A stretch of DNA of 7,957 nucleotides from Kiloniellaceae bacterium (GTDB lineage: Bacteria > Pseudomonadota > Alphaproteobacteria > Kiloniellales > Kiloniellaceae), in assembly GCA_021776145.1 (NCBI GenBank), contig JAJFGM010000386.1, forward strand, positions 1-7,957. Direction: 5' to 3'. The number at the start of each line of letters is the position of its first letter. The first letter of the stretch is position 1. Of the stretch, positions 5,911 to 7,957 are shown in pieces. Both the position numbers and the translations under genes were made by a program. Under the pieces are notes generated by a model. It did not search any database and was not told the origin of the DNA. It saw only the letters and a program-made list of their open reading frames with translations.

Positions 5911-6605
5911 AACCGTACTATATCGGCACCGCCATCGCAGTTCTTGTGCTGTCGGCCTGTTCATCCGAGCTCAAAGTGATGCAAATTGTAAATGTATCGA
6001 AGGTGATGGAAGGCGAATCCCCTTCGGTCCGAACGGAACTGACTGGGATACCTTTTCGAATAAAGGAGCGCTACAGGATCACGGTATACGAAAAGGGCGA
6101 AACTAAATATGAAGAGATCTTATCCGAACAACATACACTCGCGAATGTCGATCAACTCTATACGTTAAATTTCCGTGGCGGCGTTTTTTCCGACGCGACA
6201 GCGGCGGTAGAACTCAACAACGACGGTACGATAAAAAAGGTGGACGTCGGCGCTACTGATAGGTTCAACGAAGTTTTGACTGAACTAGGGGCTCAAGGTA
6301 TCGCGGTTGCGACGACTGTTCGTGATCAGAAAAAAGCGCGCGAGGACGCTGCAAAAGCCAAACGACAGGCGGCCACTGATGCGCAAAATGCGGAAGAGGC
6401 AGAACTGGTTGGTCAGGAGGATTCCACAACCACGGCTCTGAAGGCCGAAAACGCCGCCCGCCTAGCGATTGCCGAATTGAACGCCCTATCGGAAAACTCG
6501 ACCGCGATAGAAAGGCTCGTCGCGGAGAACAAAGTGGGTGAGGCACAACGTCAGGCGAACATCATGGCACGGCGCGCGGGCTTGCCTCTACCTTTCCCGA
6601 ACTGA
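5907..6605 (+). CDS. Small lipoprotein paralogous to its upstream neighbour
   Basis: A 232-residue predicted lipoprotein, also not of a family I recognise. The signal MKPYYIGTAIAVLVLSAC ends in lipobox LSAC with Cys18. Residues about 38-136 repeat the pattern of the preceding protein: L46xGIP50, YTL (85-87), NDG (105-107) and TDR (117-119). The YTL-to-Gly and YTL-to-TDR distances are 22 and 32 residues in both, which argues for common descent. Residues 138-225 are rich in Ala, Glu, Lys, Arg and Gln without Pro and look like one long helix or coiled coil (KKAREDAAKAKRQAA, AENAARLAIAELNAL). The end, GLPLPFPN, is Pro-rich. The start overlaps the previous stop as ATGA, with GGAG eight bases upstream. 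It is the last gene of the operon; a terminator-like hairpin follows. Function unknown. Confidence 0.8.
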   Translation: MKPYYIGTAIAVLVLSACSSELKVMQIVNVSKVMEGESPSVRTELTGIPFRIKERYRITVYEKGETKYEEILSEQHTLANVDQLYTLNFRGGVFSDATAAVELNNDGTIKKVDVGATDRFNEVLTELGAQGIAVATTVRDQKKAREDAAKAKRQAATDAQNAEEAELVGQEDSTTTALKAENAARLAIAELNALSENSTAIERLVAENKVGEAQRQANIMARRAGLPLPFPN

Positions 6606-6610
6606 CCGAA

Positions 6611-6642
6611 ATTGGTAAGGTCGTGGTCCCAATGTTTTTTTT
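6611..6642 (+). terminator. Likely rho-independent terminator of the protease-lipoprotein operon
   Basis: Five bases after the stop, ATTGG (6611-6615) can pair with CCAAT (6629-6633), and eight T follow at 6635-6642. The stem is short and the loop is 13 bases, so the hairpin is weak, but the T run and the position right after the last gene support it. Confidence 0.5.
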
Positions 6643-6880
6643 CGAACCAAGAACTCATAGCATGGAGATTCTGAATCAATAGGATACCGAACGTTGGAAC
6701 CTAGTGCGAGCCAAACTCCTAGATCATCACACAAGGCCGGAGATCGCAGCCAATACTAGAGCCCAATTCGGTCGACCAGTATCGCCTAATCGGCGCACAG
6801 CAAAGCTAAGCGCCAGGGCGAAAGGCACTCCGTTGGTGTCGTATCTTGCCAACAGATAGATAGTTCGGCAAACGCTGTGG
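6643..6880. other. Non-coding stretch between the operon end and atpC
   Basis: These 238 bp lie between two convergent genes. The only structure I see is TTGCCAAC / GTT-C-GGCAA at 6846-6871, an 8-bp stem with one bulged base, just downstream of atpC. It has no T run on either strand, so as an ATP synthase operon terminator it is only a weak candidate. No gene or gene remnant was recognised. Confidence 0.5.
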
Positions 6881-7288
6881 TCAGCTCTCAGCGAACTGCA
6901 GCTTGGCTTCGGCTACGGCGACCTTGCGTTCGGCCACGGCCCGGTCGTGGTCGGATTGCGCATCGGACACGTCGTCGCGCGCGTCGCTCAGTTCTTGTTG
7001 GGTCTTGGCGCGGTCGATCCGCGCCACCGGCATGGCCTCTTCGGCCAGCACCGTGCAGCGCGCCGGCGTGACCTCGGCGAAGCCGCCGGCGACAAAGATC
7101 TTCTCGCTGACCTCGCCGCCCTCGAAGACCTGGATCACACCCGGCCGCACGGTCGAGATCACCGGCGCGTGCCGTGGCAGCACGCCGAAGTCGCCTTCCG
7201 TGCCGGGGATGACCACCATATCGACGCCCTTCGACAGCAGCAGCGCCTCGGGCGAGACCAGTTCGAATTCGACCTTGTCGTCGGCCAT
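6881..7288 (-). CDS. atpC: F1Fo ATP synthase subunit epsilon
   Basis: A 135-residue protein of normal length for this subunit. Epsilon is part of the central rotor stalk of F1 at the inner face of the cytoplasmic membrane; it links gamma to the c-ring and restrains ATP hydrolysis. The N-terminal beta-sandwich covers about residues 1-85, with VEFELVSPE, GTEGDFGVLPRHAPVIS and IFVAGGFAEVTP as recognisable family segments. Residues 90-135 form the two C-terminal helices (RAKTQQELSDARDDVSDA, AVAERKVAVAEAKLQFA). AGGAAG lies a few bases before the ATG. The gene follows atpD after 65 bp, the usual atpDC order, and is the last gene of the operon here. Certain assignment. Confidence 0.96.
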   Translation of the reverse strand: MADDKVEFELVSPEALLLSKGVDMVVIPGTEGDFGVLPRHAPVISTVRPGVIQVFEGGEVSEKIFVAGGFAEVTPARCTVLAEEAMPVARIDRAKTQQELSDARDDVSDAQSDHDRAVAERKVAVAEAKLQFAES

Positions 7289-7353
7289 GTGTTTCTTCCT
7301 GTTAACGCCCGCCCGTCAGCTCACGCCGCGATACGGGCAACGGGCGCCGCCGA

Positions 7354-7957
<604 letters not shown>

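Noticed and set aside
2837..6880. Insertion sequence or prophage
   Set aside because: No transposase, integrase, phage structural gene or terminal inverted repeat could be found; only composition hints at transfer.

Overview
The window looks like chromosomal DNA of an alphaproteobacterium, probably of Rhodospirillales type. This rests on the protein types and on the neighbourhood: a divergent polysaccharide deacetylase (DUF610/YibQ type) followed by rppH, with the 3' end of the ATP synthase operon (atpD-atpC) nearby and convergent. From memory, these genes lie close together in many alphaproteobacteria; no search was possible.

Layout. (1) Bases 2-1327, plus strand: the 3' part of the deacetylase gene, then rppH, a Nudix RNA pyrophosphohydrolase. 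(2) Bases 1363-2836, minus strand: a two-gene unit, a ferritin-like di-iron protein with a full E/ExxH/E/ExxH ligand set, then a glutathione S-transferase. (3) Bases 2837-3311: a long non-coding stretch with two inverted repeats that could be operators, a 9-bp tandem repeat, a small hairpin and a TTGACA promoter-like element. (4) Bases 3312-6605, plus strand: a tight three-gene operon, joined by 23-bp and 4-bp overlaps. It encodes a metzincin-like zinc protease with an Ig-like domain and a helical tail, then two lipoproteins. It is followed by a terminator-like hairpin with eight T. (5) Bases 6643-6880: non-coding. (6) Bases 6881-7957, minus strand: atpC, then the C-terminal half of atpD, which runs off the window.

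The flanks (1, 2, 6) are GC-rich housekeeping or stress genes. The protease-lipoprotein operon has lower G+C and uses codons such as TTA, CTA, ATA and AGA, so it looks like an acquired accessory module set between core genes.

This operon is the best candidate for an undescribed system. The two lipoproteins share a domain: LxGIP, YTL, DG and TDR motifs recur, with the YTL-G and YTL-TDR spacings exactly equal (22 and 32 residues). Each then continues into a helical, charged, coiled-coil-like tail. The protease carries HEIGHMLNLGH (Asn where metzincins usually have Gly) and a plausible Met-turn, but no signal peptide or propeptide is visible. One reading is a membrane-anchored lipoprotein pair working with a dedicated protease. 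The substrate and the biological role cannot be told from the sequence.
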